A DNA stretch of 41,327 nt from an uncultured Clostridia bacterium (GTDB lineage Bacteria; Bacillota; Clostridia; Oscillospirales; Ruminococcaceae): positions 1-41,327 of the forward strand of contig CANQNF010000024.1 in assembly GCA_947625125.1 (NCBI GenBank). The letters are read 5' to 3'. The notes under the pieces are model-generated. The model did not search any database, had not been told where the DNA came from, and saw only the letters and a list, made by a program, of their open reading frames with translations. Of the stretch, positions 39,998-41,327 are shown piece by piece; position 1 is the first letter of the stretch; each line of letters begins with the position of its first letter. A program made the position numbers and the translations under genes.

Positions 39998-41191
39998 ATG
40001 GAAATGGAATACAATAAACTGACCGTGGATCTGCTGACGCAGGGCTTTACTGCGGACCGTCATCCGGACTATGTGGATCTGCCACATTATATACCCGACA
40101 AGGAGAATCCACTGCAAAACTATGATGGAGGTTTCGTATACCGCCACTTTTACACCAATGAAATCACCTATAAGACCGGCTGCGGGAAACTGGTAAAGGG
40201 CAGGAATGTCTTAGACAATATGGGCTATATGGGGATAAAATGGTGCCATGAGAATGATAACCCGGTCCTGCGCTGCCCTTACGATAAGCCTGAGTGCGAC
40301 AAGAATGACCCCCTGCTGCATGGAACCCACGGCGGCGGGCTGTCCATCCAGTGCTGGTGCGTGTGCCACAAGACACCGGATGCCTATGACTACGATAACA
40401 GCATCGAACTGGCCAATGCAGAACGTGAGGCAGAACGCGAGCGGAAATACCAGGAATATTCCGATGCCCATAATGGCCGGGTATGCCGGAACCATATGTA
40501 TTATGATGAGCGTACTCGTACATGGATACAGCGTTATGAGCCATATCAATGTTCCCACTGGTGCTATTCTCAATTCTGTCCAATACGGAACCGGGCACTG
40601 AGCAAAAAGCGTGGGAATGTCTATTATGACTTAAAGACCACCCGCATCCGGCAGGACGGAACATTGTTCGATGGGGAGGAAATTGTAACGATCACCCGCG
40701 GTATACGCTACTTTGAACGCCCTGTCAGCATGGACATCTGCGAGGATTTCGTGAAACTGCAGAACGGCAGGATCTATGAGGAGTATATGCTGAACCACCA
40801 TCACATCTGGTTCATGGACAAGACTTTTAAAGCAGAGATCCTGAATGTCCGTGCAGAATCCAAACCAAGCCGGGATCTGATGCAGGACCTGCAGGACATC
40901 CAGAATGGTATAGAGATCCGCTACGATGCAGACCTGCGGAAAGCAGACAAGGAGCAGAAAAGCCAAAAACGTGCAGAGGCCAAGGTAAAGAAGATCCAGA
41001 CCCTTGAGCGGAAGCTGCTGGAGGTCGGCTATGAGAACCTGGCGCCATACTCCCTGGATAAGGTTCATGCAGACAAGTGGCTTGAACCGGAGCGGATACA
41101 GGAGCTGACGCAACTGCGCGAAAAGCGCATAGAGGAGGAGAAAAACAAGCCGATACAGATGAGCCTGCCTTTGGAGGCTCTCCTTCCATAA
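39998..41191 (+). CDS. Large Cys-rich unknown protein
   Basis: 397 aa, AGGAGGTAAGCTGC before ATG. The N-terminal 220 residues are rich in Cys and His (DNPVLRCPYDKPECDKNDPL, SIQCWCVCHKTPD, CSHWCYSQFCPIRNRAL), suggesting several metal sites. The C-terminal third is a charged coiled-coil-like region (KADKEQKSQKRAEAKVKKIQ). No signal peptide. Not recognised. It begins MEME like the ligase, 12 nt after the zinc-ribbon gene. Confidence 0.7.
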   Translation: MEMEYNKLTVDLLTQGFTADRHPDYVDLPHYIPDKENPLQNYDGGFVYRHFYTNEITYKTGCGKLVKGRNVLDNMGYMGIKWCHENDNPVLRCPYDKPECDKNDPLLHGTHGGGLSIQCWCVCHKTPDAYDYDNSIELANAEREAERERKYQEYSDAHNGRVCRNHMYYDERTRTWIQRYEPYQCSHWCYSQFCPIRNRALSKKRGNVYYDLKTTRIRQDGTLFDGEEIVTITRGIRYFERPVSMDICEDFVKLQNGRIYEEYMLNHHHIWFMDKTFKAEILNVRAESKPSRDLMQDLQDIQNGIEIRYDADLRKADKEQKSQKRAEAKVKKIQTLERKLLEVGYENLAPYSLDKVHADKWLEPERIQELTQLREKRIEEEKNKPIQMSLPLEALLP

Positions 41192-41303
41192 AATTTTTCA
41201 AGTTTTTCACTTTCCCGTGTTCCTTACTGTTTGAAAACTGTTTTTCACTGAAAATTAGATAGGAATTTAGATTATCTCTTTAGAAGTTCTTAAATGTCGG
41301 TAT

Positions 41304-41321
41304 AGCCCGTGTTTTCGGGCT
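41304..41321 (+). terminator. Hairpin at the right edge of the window
   Basis: AGCCCG (41304-41309) pairs with CGGGCT (41316-41321), followed by TT then CCCG. The weak T-tract makes termination uncertain. The stretch 41192-41303 is AT-rich and holds no gene that I can support. Confidence 0.4.
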
Positions 41322-41327
41322 TTCCCG

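Noticed and set aside
1-41327. CRISPR arrays, tRNA or rRNA genes, insertion sequences
   Set aside because: I saw no regularly spaced repeats, no cloverleaf with CCA-type end and no transposase reading frame.

Overview
The window reads as part of the backbone of a large conjugative element (plasmid or ICE) from a Clostridia host, most likely Lachnospiraceae-like. The evidence is tightly packed co-directional genes with strong AGGAGG-type ribosome binding sites, TTGACA/TATAAT-like promoters, a monoderm-type type IV secretion system (T4SS), a Tad pilus locus with no secretin, and many element-type hypothetical proteins. No relaxase, integrase or replication initiator is identified with certainty, so plasmid and ICE cannot be told apart here. 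Almost everything is on the + strand; the only clear genes on the - strand are a toxin-antitoxin pair at 14.6-15.1 kb.

Layout. 1-2 kb: a structured non-coding stretch, then two putative DNA-binding regulators. 2.0-14.4 kb: a conjugation operon behind a clear promoter and two leader terminators. It encodes a VirB2-like pilin, a VirB6-like channel protein, a secreted Gly-rich protein, an NlpC/P60 wall hydrolase, a PrgI(VirB3)-VirB4 fusion ATPase, three accessory proteins, a VirD4/TraG coupling ATPase that appears to start at CTG, and an S1-domain protein, and it closes at a strong terminator. 14.6-15.1 kb: RelE/ParE-type toxin and antitoxin on the - strand. 15.3-27.8 kb: a monoderm Tad pilus operon with TadE-like and DUF4320-like pseudopilins, an anchored Pro/Thr-rich protein, a 583-aa secreted surface protein, prepilin peptidase, CpaB, TadZ-like, TadA, TadB, TadC, an Flp-like pilin and two very small membrane peptides, followed by a zinc-finger protein, a sigma factor and two unknowns. 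27.9-28.5 kb: a DinJ/RelB antitoxin with a frameshifted YoeB/Txe toxin. 28.5-37.3 kb: ssb, a membrane protein, a MoxR ATPase - XRE regulator - metallopeptidase/VWA module, a SpoVT/AbrB-like regulator and several unknowns. 37.4-41.2 kb: an NAD-dependent DNA ligase, a zinc-ribbon protein and a Cys-rich unknown.

The main new signals are regulatory. (1) The T4SS and Tad promoters share one upstream architecture: AAACTGGCA, 5 nt, TTGCGATTTACA containing the -35, 17 nt, then the -10. Both are followed by terminator hairpins in the leader. This suggests that the pilus and the conjugation machine are switched on together. (2) The ssb and ligase genes share a second architecture: a CAATATATTG palindrome at identical spacing from a TTGACA promoter, then a conserved leader (CACACGTTGTTTA, then ACGAAGT) ending in a two-tier terminator hairpin. 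(3) Terminator-like hairpins recur inside operons just before ribosome binding sites. Together these point to an element-wide attenuation or antitermination scheme controlling replication/repair, conjugation and pilus modules. Family names carrying DUF numbers are from memory and should be confirmed by profile search.
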